Assembly (NCBI RefSeq): GCF_024732245.1
Contig: NZ_CP093845.1
Span: 1,550,001 to 1,614,000 of the forward strand
Direction of reading: 5' to 3'
Length of the DNA stretch: 64,000 nt
Source of the DNA: Dietzia sp. B32
Lineage (GTDB): Bacteria > Actinomycetota > Actinomycetes > Mycobacteriales > Mycobacteriaceae
This document shows positions 49,350 to 57,719 of this stretch, piece after piece (the first letter of the stretch is position 1; every line of letters begins with the position of its first letter). The position numbers were made by a program, and so were the translations under genes. The notes under the pieces are model-generated. The model had not been told where the DNA came from, did no database searches, and saw nothing but the letters and a program-made list of their open reading frames with translations.

Positions 49350-49931
49350 CGGCTTCTCCTGCAGGTAGGCATGTGACCAGATTCACCTCTGGCGCGCGCG
49401 GGGCACGGGGCCGAGTATGCCAGCGAGCCAGGTTGGGGGTGCACGGGTTGACAGCGGCTCCCCCTTGCACCGCGCTGACCTCCGTAAATGGCGGAGCACA
49501 CTCCAAATCCAAGTCAACACTAATATTGACGGCACCTAACAAGCGCGTACCGAGCGACCGATCGGTGCATTGCGCTGGGAGAATAAACCCAAGTTCATGG
49601 TTGCATCAACGGTAACTTTTTCGTAATGTGTGCGGCGGGCCACCGCAGTGTCCCGGTGTCGATCAAGTCCCATCCCCGTACGAGGCCGACACATCCCACC
49701 CCCCGGGATCGTCGCGTGGTCCCCTCGGAAAGGCAGGGCGCACATGGACGCCACCGGGTTGATCGCCCACATGCCTTTGCCAACGATGGTCGAGGGTGTG
49801 TCGCCGTGCCACCTCTCGGCGGGTCGACTCTTGCCCCTTACCTCCTATCTGTCGAGATCCCGGGGTCTCACTTCGGCTCCACGAGACTCTGAAACCGACC
49901 ATTCCCCAGGACAAATTGGCTGGGCAATCTC
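49350..49931 (+). other. Gene-free 580-bp region upstream of the SipW-type export cluster
   Basis: I see no convincing gene. The stretch 49490-49640 is clearly more AT-rich than the surroundings. It holds GTCAA-N8-TTGAC (49513-49530), and the right arm is part of TTGACG (49526-49531), which with TACCGA (49548-49553, 16-nt spacer) forms a plausible promoter facing the export cluster. That would give a 5' leader of about 370 nt. TTGACA at 49448-49453 is another -35 candidate. The leader does not match a riboswitch class that I know. Confidence 0.5.
49526..49553 (+). promoter_or_regulatory. Candidate promoter of the export cluster with overlapping dyad
   Basis: TTGACG and TACCGA with 16-nt spacing; the TTGAC box is the right arm of a GTCAA/TTGAC inverted repeat, so a regulator bound there would block RNA polymerase. 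Confidence 0.4.
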
Positions 49932-51350
49932 GTGCAGCTGACTTCTGCTCCGTCATCAATCCCGCGAAAGGTCGGATCGTTAGCCCTGGTGGGCGTAGTG
50001 GTCGCTGCTGTCACTGGCGTTGCGCGCGGGCTTCCGGACCCCGGACTGATGTCGAATCTTGACAACAACTGCCTCCAGTTCTCTCAGAACGGGGGAACCA
50101 TCTGGGGAACCGTCAACGAGATCACGCTGGACGACTCGTTTGTTCCCGCTCCGGGAGGCGAGTACCTCCAGGGGGAGTTCCTGGCCCGCAACATCTGCAA
50201 CGTCGCTGCCACCCTCCGCGTGTACGCCGGCATGTGGGATGTCTCCGACGGGGCAAGGGGGACATGGCGGGCCGATCTGTCCGGGCCCGCGGGAGAGGCG
50301 GTGCCGCTCGCCGGCCCGTCACGCGAGGACGAGTGGGGGGTCCTGATCGGCGAGACGCAGGCACCTCGGAACCTGGCGATCCCCGTGAAGCTGTATATCG
50401 GCATCCCGGCGGCCGAGACCATCCAGAGTTTCTCGATCACCCCAGGGTGGGCTTTCGCCCTTGGGAAGGCGGCTCCGAGTTCCGTCCCCGACGCCCCGTC
50501 CGGCCTCTCTGCTCAGCCTCAGTCCCCCACCACCGATCACAGCGTGACGGTCACCGGGACGGCGGAACCAGGGTCGACAGTGGAAGTGACCGTTGACGGA
50601 GTGGTCCGCTGCACCACCACGGCCACCGGCGCGGGCACGTTCACCTGCGACGCGGGGCGGCTGACGCGCGGAAACCACGTAATTTCTGCCACCGCGACCA
50701 ACCAGGTGGGCACGTCGGATCCGGCCCAACCCCTCGCTGTGACCGTCCGAGACACCGGTTGGGGTTGGGGATCGCTGGGCGGCTTGTTCGCCTGGGGTTC
50801 GCTCGGCGGCCTCGGCAGCCTGAGTTCGCTCGGCAGCCTCGGGTCTGCCGGCAGCCACGGAAGCCTGGGATCCACCGAGGACGAGCGGCCACCGGCGGGC
50901 GGGGCCGGCGGCAGCGCACACGGGAGCAGCCAGGGCAGCCAGGGCGGCCAGGGCGGCCAGGGCGGCCAGGGCGGCCAGGGCGGCCAGGGCGAATCTCGGT
51001 CTGGGAGCGGCTCCGGGAACAGCCCAGCGGGCAACCCGCTCGGGAGCGCGCCCGGCTCGGGAGGCGCGAACTCCGGCGAGTCGGCGGGAGGCTCGGGCCA
51101 AGTCGGACCCGGCTCGGGCGGCGCCGTTCAGAGCGGCTCGTCCAGCACCGGCATCCTCTCCGGGCACGCACTGGGACTGGGCCCGACCGGCCAGGGGGGG
51201 TCGGGACCCGCCCCGACCGGCGAGGGCGGAAACCCTCCCCCCCGTCTCGGATCCGACTCGGCCGCCAGCTCCGCCAGCCTCGGTAGCGCCACCTCCATGG
51301 ACCGCCTGATCCACCTCGGTGGTCCCACCGTCCGGGTGAATCCCGGATGA
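49932..51350 (+). CDS. Large secreted repeat protein, first gene of the SipW-type cluster
   Basis: A 472-residue exported protein. The N-terminus (PRKVGSLALVGVVVAAVTGVARG) is a hydrophobic export signal without a normal AxA site, in keeping with SipW-type processing. Residues about 35-180 form a domain with two cysteines (NNCLQF, RNICNVAA). An Ig-like/bacterial adhesin module follows (VTVTGTAEPGSTVEVTVDGVVRCTTTATG). The last half is repetitive: GSLG-type, then GGQ-type glycine repeats, then Ser/Gly/Pro. The GTG start lacks a strong ribosome site and is uncertain. It probably builds the outer surface; that is inference. Confidence 0.65.
   Translation: MQLTSAPSSIPRKVGSLALVGVVVAAVTGVARGLPDPGLMSNLDNNCLQFSQNGGTIWGTVNEITLDDSFVPAPGGEYLQGEFLARNICNVAATLRVYAGMWDVSDGARGTWRADLSGPAGEAVPLAGPSREDEWGVLIGETQAPRNLAIPVKLYIGIPAAETIQSFSITPGWAFALGKAAPSSVPDAPSGLSAQPQSPTTDHSVTVTGTAEPGSTVEVTVDGVVRCTTTATGAGTFTCDAGRLTRGNHVISATATNQVGTSDPAQPLAVTVRDTGWGWGSLGGLFAWGSLGGLGSLSSLGSLGSAGSHGSLGSTEDERPPAGGAGGSAHGSSQGSQGGQGGQGGQGGQGGQGESRSGSGSGNSPAGNPLGSAPGSGGANSGESAGGSGQVGPGSGGAVQSGSSSTGILSGHALGLGPTGQGGSGPAPTGEGGNPPPRLGSDSAASSASLGSATSMDRLIHLGGPTVRVNPG
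50928..50990. repeat. 9-bp tandem repeat encoding Gly-Gly-Gln units
   Basis: Seven 9-bp units, two AGCCAGGGC followed by five identical GGCCAGGGC, lie in frame in the surface-protein gene and encode GQGGQG-type repeats. Copy number is likely variable between strains. Confidence 0.85.
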
Positions 51351-51489
51351 GCACCACACAGGACTTCGGTTCTCGGGTCAGCAACCCGGGTTCCGAGCGG
51401 TTGCGGACGCAGCCGTACGCACGAGACCGCGCCGCGGCCGTGAACCCCCTCGACACCGCGACCGCGGCGTCCAGCACTAAGGAATCTCA

Positions 51490-52053
51490 ATGAAGAAGAC
51501 GACCAAGGGCGCACTCGCCGCTGGCGCGGCCGCCGTCCTCCTTGCCGGTGGCGCCGGAACGTACGCGGCGTGGACCGCGAGCGTGACCGCCCCGAATGCC
51601 ACCACCATCGACGCGGGCCACCTCAAGATCACGCAGACCGGAACGGGCGCGTGGCACTGGGGCACCGCCACCGGAGATGTGCTCACTACGGGCCAGACCA
51701 TCGTCCCGGGCGACACCGTCGTCTACGTCGCGAACTACGCCCTCGACATCAAGGGCACCAACCTCACGGCTGCGGCAACCCTCACCGGAACCGCTACCGC
51801 CACAGACGCCGACGCCCCTGTGCCCGCCGGACTCGCCGACGAGCTGACCGTCACCTCGGCCCAGACCGTGTCGGGAGGCGCTGACCTCGCCGACCTCGAT
51901 GAGACCGACACCGGCGAGACCATCACGGTGGCCACCACCGTGGTCTTCGACCCGAACATCACCGTCGGTAATCAGGCCGGCATGGACGGCAAGGTGTCGA
52001 TCTCGAACGTCGGCGTCGTCCTCAAGCAGACCGCCCCGACGCTGGCTCCGTAA
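51490..52053 (+). CDS. Alternate-signal exported protein (RER_14450-like)
   Basis: A 187-residue protein whose opening MKKTTKGALAAGAAAVLLAGG plus AGTYAAWTAS is the alternate signal recognised by SipW-type peptidases, and whose mature part (LKITQTGTGAWHW, VVYVANYALDIKGTNLTA, ITVATTVVFDP) is a beta-sandwich like that in the alternate signal-mediated exported protein family of rhodococci. AAGGA lies 6 nt before the ATG. It is probably a major surface or matrix subunit, comparable in logic to TasA/CalY of Bacillus. Confidence 0.82.
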   Translation: MKKTTKGALAAGAAAVLLAGGAGTYAAWTASVTAPNATTIDAGHLKITQTGTGAWHWGTATGDVLTTGQTIVPGDTVVYVANYALDIKGTNLTAAATLTGTATATDADAPVPAGLADELTVTSAQTVSGGADLADLDETDTGETITVATTVVFDPNITVGNQAGMDGKVSISNVGVVLKQTAPTLAP

Positions 52054-52062
52054 GGCGACTCT

Positions 52063-52614
52063 GTGAAGTCCCACATCACGTGGGCGCTCGTGGGGGCGTC
52101 GGTCGTCACACTGGGGTTCTCCTCCGTGATGGCGACCGGCGCCGCCTGGCGGGCGTCCGCGCCCGCCAGCAGCGGAGCGAACTTGTCCGCCGGCAGGCTC
52201 GACATCTCATCCGGAGCCTCCGGCAACGCGGCGTACACGTTGGCAGATTTCGGCCTGGTCAACATGGGAAGCTCCAGCGCCGTGGCCAAGCCCCTTCAAG
52301 TGTTCAACTCCGGCAACGTGCCGATGAAGTACGGAATCCAGTCCGTGACCGTGGCGCCGCAGGCTCCGGCGACGACCGCGCCGCCGCTCACCCTCGTCAT
52401 CACCTCGGTGGCCAACGCAGGTGCCTGCACCACCGCAACAACCGGAGGAAACGTGTACAACGGCCCGATGAGCGGCGCCTCGACGTCGACCGATCGTCCG
52501 GTCGCCGCCGCCGGCTCGGAGTTCCTGTGCCTGGTGGCCTCGCTAGGGGCCGGTGCCGCGGCGGGCCAGTCCGGTAAGGCCACCTTCACGTTCCGGGCTC
52601 TAGTAAACCGGTGA
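52063..52614 (+). CDS. SipW-type exported protein
   Basis: A 183-residue protein with an alternate signal (WALVGASVVTLGFSSVMATGAAWRASA) and a mature beta-rich domain with two cysteines (GACTTATTGG, SEFLCLVA) that could form a disulfide. The GTG start is 10 nt after the previous stop and the stop overlaps the next start, so it is part of a coupled series with the signal peptidase gene. Confidence 0.7.
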   Translation: MKSHITWALVGASVVTLGFSSVMATGAAWRASAPASSGANLSAGRLDISSGASGNAAYTLADFGLVNMGSSSAVAKPLQVFNSGNVPMKYGIQSVTVAPQAPATTAPPLTLVITSVANAGACTTATTGGNVYNGPMSGASTSTDRPVAAAGSEFLCLVASLGAGAAAGQSGKATFTFRALVNR

Positions 52615-53282
52615 TGGCGATGACCGAGCAGGACACCAGCAGCAGCGCGCACCGTGGGGCCGGTGCGCCACCCGCCGGCGGAGACGGGACCACCACAGTC
52701 CTGTGGTGGCTCCGAACCATCGGCGGATGGCTGCTCCTCCTGGTGTTCGGGTTCATATTGGTCGTCATGGTGGTGGTCCCGCGAGCCACCGGCGCCCAGG
52801 CGTACACCGTGCTCACCGGGTCGATGGAACCGGAGATCTCGCCGGGCGCGCTCGTCGTGGTCAGACCCACGCCCGCCCACGAGCTGCGCACGGACGACGT
52901 GATCACCTTCCAACCGTATTCCGGCAACCCCGCCGTGGTCACCCACCGCATCACCGGGATCTTCTACGACGGCGTCGGCCGCATGCGTCTCTACACCCAG
53001 GGTGATGCCAACAACACGCCCGATGACTGGGCTCTGCTGCCCGAGCAGGTCCGCGGTGTGATGTGGTACTCCGTGCCCCAACTCGGCAGGCTGAACGTGC
53101 TGCTCACCGGAGAAAGTCGCGCGGTCGCGATCACCATCGTGGCCGGGGGACTGATCGTCTACGCGGTGTTGATGATCGGCGGTGGTCTCCGAGATGGATC
53201 CCGCGAGAAGCGGGCCGCTCGGGCGGAACTCGACAAGGGAGAGGGCACACGTGATGGGCGGGAAGGAGCCGGCGATGAGTAG
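52611..53282 (+). CDS. SipW-type signal peptidase I (first copy)
   Basis: A 223-residue membrane protease with helices at about 31-56 and 150-170. The catalytic Ser is in TGSMEPEISPG (Ser71), and the usual Lys of bacterial signal peptidases is replaced by His (VVTHRI, His112), with Asp131 in QGDANN: the Ser-His-Asp arrangement of SipW and ER-type enzymes. Three alternative start codons are possible within ten nt (GTG 52611, ATG 52614, ATG 52620). It should cut the alternate signals of its neighbours. Confidence 0.88.
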   Translation: MMAMTEQDTSSSAHRGAGAPPAGGDGTTTVLWWLRTIGGWLLLLVFGFILVVMVVVPRATGAQAYTVLTGSMEPEISPGALVVVRPTPAHELRTDDVITFQPYSGNPAVVTHRITGIFYDGVGRMRLYTQGDANNTPDDWALLPEQVRGVMWYSVPQLGRLNVLLTGESRAVAITIVAGGLIVYAVLMIGGGLRDGSREKRAARAELDKGEGTRDGREGAGDE

Positions 53283-53871
53283 CAGCAACCACAGGTCCGG
53301 GCGCGGCCACCGCTGCCCTGAGTCCGCGTGGACCCGTATCCGAGCGGTGGCATCCCTGGGGATGGTCTTCGGGTTGGGCGCGGTCGGGACCATGGCGTAC
53401 TGGGTCGACAACGCGACCATGACGACTGGCGCGTTCAGCGTAGCGAACATCGATCTGCAGGTGAACGACACGAAGTCCTACACGACGTGGACCCTCGGCG
53501 GGACCGGCTTGATGCCGGGCGACACCCGGGCCGCGACGCTGCCGGTGCAGAATAAGGGCGGAGTGGACTTCACCTACACGGCGACGCTCAACGCCTCAGG
53601 AGAAGCGGTTCTCGCTCCGTTCATCACCGTCACCGCGTATGCGGGTGGGAACGTTGCGTCAAACAAGTGCAACGGCGGATCGGCTATCGCCGGCGCATCC
53701 AAGACACTGACGGTCGGCACCGCCCAGGCCTTCATCTCCACCCCGCGCACACTGACCACGTCCTCCACCACCGAGACCCTCTGCTTTGAGGCGCAGGTCT
53801 CCAATGCGATAACCAAGTCCGCCTCGAACAAGGCCGTAAGAGTCATCCTGCAATTCACGGCGGTGGGGTGA
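53275..53871 (+). CDS. SipW-type exported protein
   Basis: A 198-residue protein with an N-terminal basic region, a hydrophobic stretch AVASLGMVFGLGAVGTMAYW and the post-signal word VDNATMTTGAFSVANIDLQVN, the textbook N-x-T-x-G-x-F pattern of SipW substrates. The mature domain is beta-rich with two cysteines. Start ATG 53275 overlaps the peptidase stop and follows GGAAGGAG. The frame is open upstream but reads through the peptidase gene. Confidence 0.78.
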   Translation: MSSSNHRSGRGHRCPESAWTRIRAVASLGMVFGLGAVGTMAYWVDNATMTTGAFSVANIDLQVNDTKSYTTWTLGGTGLMPGDTRAATLPVQNKGGVDFTYTATLNASGEAVLAPFITVTAYAGGNVASNKCNGGSAIAGASKTLTVGTAQAFISTPRTLTTSSTTETLCFEAQVSNAITKSASNKAVRVILQFTAVG

Positions 53872-54452
53872 TCGTGGGAATGCATGGTGCGGTCGATGCC
53901 GCCCCCAAGGCCGGCGCCACAACCGGGCACCGTCGCGGGGCGCTGGTGAGTGCCGCGCTCAACGTAGGCGCCCTCGCGGGGGTCGTGTGCATCCTCTTCG
54001 CTGCGCTCTCCGCGTCCCTGGGGGTGAGCCCGCTGGTATTCCGCTCCGGCTCCATGGCACCCGAGATCACGACCGGCTCCCTGGCATTCGCGAAGTCCGT
54101 CCCCGGGTCTGAGATCCGGGTCGGTGACATCATCACGGTCGCCGATGACCGCGGGGAGTCGATTACTCACCGTGTCATGTCGGTCGCCGACGGTGGCGGA
54201 GGCGCGGTGAGCGTCACGCTCAAAGGCGACGCCAACCCGGTGGAAGACCCCGCCCCGTACACGATCACCGAGGCCAAGCGGGTGTTCTTCCATCTACCGG
54301 CGCTGGGGTTCGTGGCCGCGTGGATGTCGAGCACGACCATGGTCTTCCTCGCCGGACTGTTGGCCGGGATCTTGATCATGGTGGCGTTCGGTCCGGCCAG
54401 GCCGGGCGAACCTTCGGACGAGAGCACAACACAGGAGCCCTCAGATGCGTGA
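53868..54452 (+). CDS. SipW-type signal peptidase I (second copy)
   Basis: A 194-residue protease with two membrane helices. Ser62 in RSGSMAPEITTG, His101 in ITHRVM and Asp121 in KGDANP form the Ser-His-Asp set. It is only distantly similar to the copy at 52611 and is not a recent duplicate. It overlaps both neighbours, by 4 and 8 nt. A second peptidase suggests that the two enzymes serve different substrates in the cluster. Confidence 0.86.
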   Translation: MIVGMHGAVDAAPKAGATTGHRRGALVSAALNVGALAGVVCILFAALSASLGVSPLVFRSGSMAPEITTGSLAFAKSVPGSEIRVGDIITVADDRGESITHRVMSVADGGGGAVSVTLKGDANPVEDPAPYTITEAKRVFFHLPALGFVAAWMSSTTMVFLAGLLAGILIMVAFGPARPGEPSDESTTQEPSDA

Positions 54453-55656
54453 GTCAGTGAAACGACCCAAGATCCTTGCCGCCATTGTCGCGGCCAGCCT
54501 CTGCCTGGGGTTCATCGGGCTCCCCCAGGCGACCATGACCACCGCCGCGCTCACCGACAGCGCCAATGCGACCTCGCAGAACTTGGCGACGGCAAGCGAT
54601 CTATTGCCGAGGCCGGATGAAATTACCTGCAATAACTACGAGAATTTGAACTGGGCGGGTATTCGATTTGCGGTGAAGAAGAAGCGACCCGAGCAGCGCT
54701 ACAGGATGTATATCGTCCAGGACAACGGAGACGTTCGGCGACTGGGTTCCAATGGCCCTTATAGTTGGTCCCCGCAGGGGCAATTCCCCTACCCAGACGA
54801 TTGGGTTACATTCGACCGTTTGACCAACGACCAGTTGGGCTCGAATACAAGTGGCTGGCATTTCACAGCCAAGATTTACTCAGTGAATCCAGCCGGCGAA
54901 GAATCCGACAATTGGATCGGTTGGTATTTTAGCCACTCGAGCCTTTTGATTTACCGCTGTACTACCGACGGGGCCCAGCAACGTAGCGGAAATGGCCCCC
55001 CCGGAAATATCCCCGCAGATTTTACTAACGAGGCCAAGCATGACGAATTCGTTTCGCTCGCCGGCAAGCCAACGCCTAGCGAACTGGCCGGTGATCTCTC
55101 GGCCGAGAAGTCGCCCTACCCAGAAGACCCAATAGATGCCGCGCAGCCAACAACAAGTCCAGCTGCCAGCGTTTCCGAGTCGCTTGCCCGTTCAACTAAG
55201 TCGCCGTCGCCGACAACCACGGTTTCAACCGGGCAGCGCGACAATTCAACTTCGTCTACTTTCCCGACTGCGTCGATTAACGCCTCGCCTAAGCGCTCTC
55301 CAGCAAGTCGCCCCACTCCAGCGACCACCACCCCGCCGGCCACGCAGGTGACCACCTCGACATCGGCGGCCCCCGCGATCGTGATCCCCGACGAGCCCGC
55401 GCCCCTTTCTCCCGCGGCCCGGATCGAAGATGTCGGGACTGTCGAGGTCGGCGGGGAAGACCTTGTCGTCGTCGTCCCCGGTGACACCGTCCCCACCGGG
55501 ACCCGCACGGCCCTGCCTGCGCTGGAGACGTGGATCAACGACGGCCGCCAGCCCAGCGGGGACTGGACCACCTTCACCTCGACCGACCCGGACTCCGACG
55601 GGTGGCGCTGGGCCGCCATCAACGGCACGACCGGCGCGGTCGTGTACATCCGCTGA
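54445..55656 (+). CDS. SipW-type exported protein with atypical central segment
   Basis: A 403-residue protein with an alternate signal (KILAAIVAASLCLGFIG then TTAALTDSANATSQNLATAS). The middle (about 55-190) is a folded, Trp/Tyr-rich domain with two cysteines; a Ser/Thr/Pro stalk (about 190-310) follows and then a small C-terminal domain (VEVGGEDLVVVVPGDTVPTG to GAVVYIR). From about 54600 to 55320 codons are A/T-rich (AAT, ATT, TTT, GAA), unlike the signal part and the last 330 bp. GCCCTCAG preceded by ACAGGAG positions the start. The AT-rich domain was probably exchanged. Confidence 0.72.
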   Translation: MRESVKRPKILAAIVAASLCLGFIGLPQATMTTAALTDSANATSQNLATASDLLPRPDEITCNNYENLNWAGIRFAVKKKRPEQRYRMYIVQDNGDVRRLGSNGPYSWSPQGQFPYPDDWVTFDRLTNDQLGSNTSGWHFTAKIYSVNPAGEESDNWIGWYFSHSSLLIYRCTTDGAQQRSGNGPPGNIPADFTNEAKHDEFVSLAGKPTPSELAGDLSAEKSPYPEDPIDAAQPTTSPAASVSESLARSTKSPSPTTTVSTGQRDNSTSSTFPTASINASPKRSPASRPTPATTTPPATQVTTSTSAAPAIVIPDEPAPLSPAARIEDVGTVEVGGEDLVVVVPGDTVPTGTRTALPALETWINDGRQPSGDWTTFTSTDPDSDGWRWAAINGTTGAVVYIR

Positions 55657-55842
55657 CATGACCGGCGAACGGCACCCCGGCGGGGCCTCGCAGAACGGGA
55701 TCCCCCACTCACCGGGATGCGGTGTAACGACTCACACGGCGCCGACCATATTCTCTGTAGATCGGAAGTCACCGCGAGTACCGCCCGCGCCCAGAACTCT
55801 TATCTGGGACGGCCTCCGTGCAAGCAGGCTTTCGGAGGCGTC
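55657..55842 (+). promoter_or_regulatory. Short intergenic region with a possible promoter
   Basis: TATTCT near 55749-55754 could be a -10 element for the last exported protein. CTTTCGGAGG just before the ATG at 55843 is the ribosome site. No gene is seen. Confidence 0.3.
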
Positions 55843-56472
55843 ATGAGGATCAGGCACGCGGCCACCGCACTGGTGGCCCTCGGTGCCGCCTCAGCCTGCA
55901 CCCTCGGAGCGACCGTCATCGTCCAGGACCGCGGAAACGACGAGCGCGAATCGGAACTGCGCAGCTCCACCTGGTCAGTCCAGGCGTCCACCGACTTCGG
56001 CACCACCTGGACCGCCCCCATCTCGTCCTACGGCGGCCACTTCCCCGTCCGCGTGGACACGGCCGGCCTGCGCAACCGTTCCGCCTACCAGCCGCTGACC
56101 CTGCGGACCACCGTCGACTCCCGGTCCGACGCCCACGTCGACATCGGCGAGGGCGCCCTCGTCGAGGGAGACCCCGAGACCGCGTCCCATGTACGGGTCC
56201 GGGCCGTCTCGGCCCGCGGCGGAGCGTGCGCCGCGCCGGCGTTCGATCTCGACTCGCCCAGCATCCTCGCCGGCGACAGTGACCGCCCGGTGCCACTCGA
56301 CGCGCCGACGGTCGACGAACCGCTGGTCCTGCCCGGCGCCACCCGCACCACGCCCGGATCCCCGGTCACCGTGTGTCTCGAGCTGAGCATGGACGCGGCC
56401 GCCCCGGCCACCGACTCGATGCTCACGCTGGCCTGGCCGGTCGACATCGCCCGCGGCGACGCCGATTCCTAG
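55843..56472 (+). CDS. Exported protein at the end of the SipW-type cluster
   Basis: A 209-residue protein with a hydrophobic N-terminus (AATALVALGAASACTLGATVIV) and a mature beta-rich domain that starts STWSVQASTDFGTTWTAP and contains two cysteine positions. The word pattern resembles FSLDGSTWTDAP in the LATTG surface protein at 37119, so both may share a fold. It is about 190 bp from the preceding gene and may have its own promoter. SipW dependence is likely but not certain. Confidence 0.62.
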   Translation: MRIRHAATALVALGAASACTLGATVIVQDRGNDERESELRSSTWSVQASTDFGTTWTAPISSYGGHFPVRVDTAGLRNRSAYQPLTLRTTVDSRSDAHVDIGEGALVEGDPETASHVRVRAVSARGGACAAPAFDLDSPSILAGDSDRPVPLDAPTVDEPLVLPGATRTTPGSPVTVCLELSMDAAAPATDSMLTLAWPVDIARGDADS

Positions 56473-56550
56473 CCGGCCCGGCGCAGCCCCCAGCCCGGCC
56501 CGGCCGAGCGCAGCCACCACCCCACCGCGCGCCGGCCCGACCCCGGACGC

Positions 56551-57702
56551 TCAGCGGCGCCCGGCGGCCTCGTCGTAGATCCGCGCATGGGCCGCGATGA
56601 CACTCGTCGGATCAGCGCCCGCGACCCGCGGCGGGACGGCCCGGGGATTCTCCAACGCCGCCCGCACCGCCACCGCCACCGCGGACGGATCGCGGGGATC
56701 GTAGATCTCCCCGGAATGATCACCCGGATCGCAACGGTCGAACCACTGCTCCCGCAGGAACCCCACCGCCGGGAACACCGGCGACACGCCCAGATCGCGG
56801 CACAACTCCAACCAGGTGGAATGGGTGGCGAACCGGTACGGCAACACGCACACGTCGAGCGCGGCGAACTCGGGCAGCAACGGCGCCAGGTCCAGCGACT
56901 CGTACCTCACCAACCGCACCGACTCCCAGCCGCCCTCGGCCGCCAGCTCCGCCACCAGATGGTGCCCGCCGGCCTCGCGGTCCTCGCCGCACGCATCGCG
57001 CCACGCCTGCGCCTCCACGACGATCCGCAGGTGCGCGCCCCGCCGCCCGTGGGCGACGGGCGCCAGCTGGTCCAGCAGCTCCGGGCCGTCGATGTTCTCG
57101 CCCATCCGCTCCAGCAACACCCCCACCACCACCGGATCGCCGGGACCGCGCAGGTGCTTGCCGGCGCGGATGGCGGAGGAGACCTCGTCCTCGTCCAGTA
57201 GCCGCGGGTGCGGCACGACCACCGGCTCGACGCCCCACCGCACCCACAGTTCGTGCGCCGCCACCTCGGTCAGCGTGACCACGGCAGCGGCGGCCTCGAC
57301 CAGCGTGCCGGTGTGGTCGCGGTGCGGGAGTTCGTCCTCGTGGGACGGGTAGACGATGTCGTGGACGGTGAGCACCATCGGCACCTCGGCCCGCGACAGG
57401 TGCTCCACCACCCCGTCCACGCTCTCCGGCTCGAGGTAGTCGTAACCGAAGTGCACGTGCGCCAGGTCGACGCCGGCCAGCGGGTCGCCGTCGCGCTGGA
57501 TCTCTCCCGACGCCTCGTGGCCGGGATCGAACTCCGCGGGGGTCACCGCCTCGGGCGGGGTCTGCCCGTTCACCACCCCGGGCCGGACGGGCACCAGCTC
57601 TACGTGCCGGGCGCCGTCCAGGCCGGTGATCCGGCGAACCGCGGGATGGGCGGCGGGAAGCACCGCCACCCGGGTCCGGGAATGTTCACCCCGATCATCC
57701 AT
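56551..57702 (-). CDS. Glycosyltransferase-like protein
   Basis: A 383-residue protein with a GT4-type layout: N-terminal Rossmann part (VDLAHVHFGYDYLE; VPMVLTVHDIVYPS; VVTLTEVAAHELW) and a C-terminal nucleotide-sugar-binding-like part (VVVGVLLERMGENIDGPELLDQL; LDVCVLPYRFATHSTWLELCRDLG). The usual E-x7-E is only partly visible (HSTWLELC). Donor and acceptor are unknown. It is convergent with the exported-protein gene and 17 nt from metZ end. Confidence 0.7.
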   Translation of the reverse strand: MDDRGEHSRTRVAVLPAAHPAVRRITGLDGARHVELVPVRPGVVNGQTPPEAVTPAEFDPGHEASGEIQRDGDPLAGVDLAHVHFGYDYLEPESVDGVVEHLSRAEVPMVLTVHDIVYPSHEDELPHRDHTGTLVEAAAAVVTLTEVAAHELWVRWGVEPVVVPHPRLLDEDEVSSAIRAGKHLRGPGDPVVVGVLLERMGENIDGPELLDQLAPVAHGRRGAHLRIVVEAQAWRDACGEDREAGGHHLVAELAAEGGWESVRLVRYESLDLAPLLPEFAALDVCVLPYRFATHSTWLELCRDLGVSPVFPAVGFLREQWFDRCDPGDHSGEIYDPRDPSAVAVAVRAALENPRAVPPRVAGADPTSVIAAHARIYDEAAGRR

Positions 57703-57719
57703 ACGGCCAATCTAGACCG

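Noticed and set aside
49630-49941. Possible small gene of about 100 codons in the leader of the export cluster
   Set aside because: No ribosome site, no recognisable domain, Arg/Pro/Ser-rich composition as expected from non-coding GC-rich sequence.
50928-50990. Regular repeats considered as a CRISPR array
   Set aside because: Units are 9 bp, contiguous and in frame in a coding sequence; no spacers.
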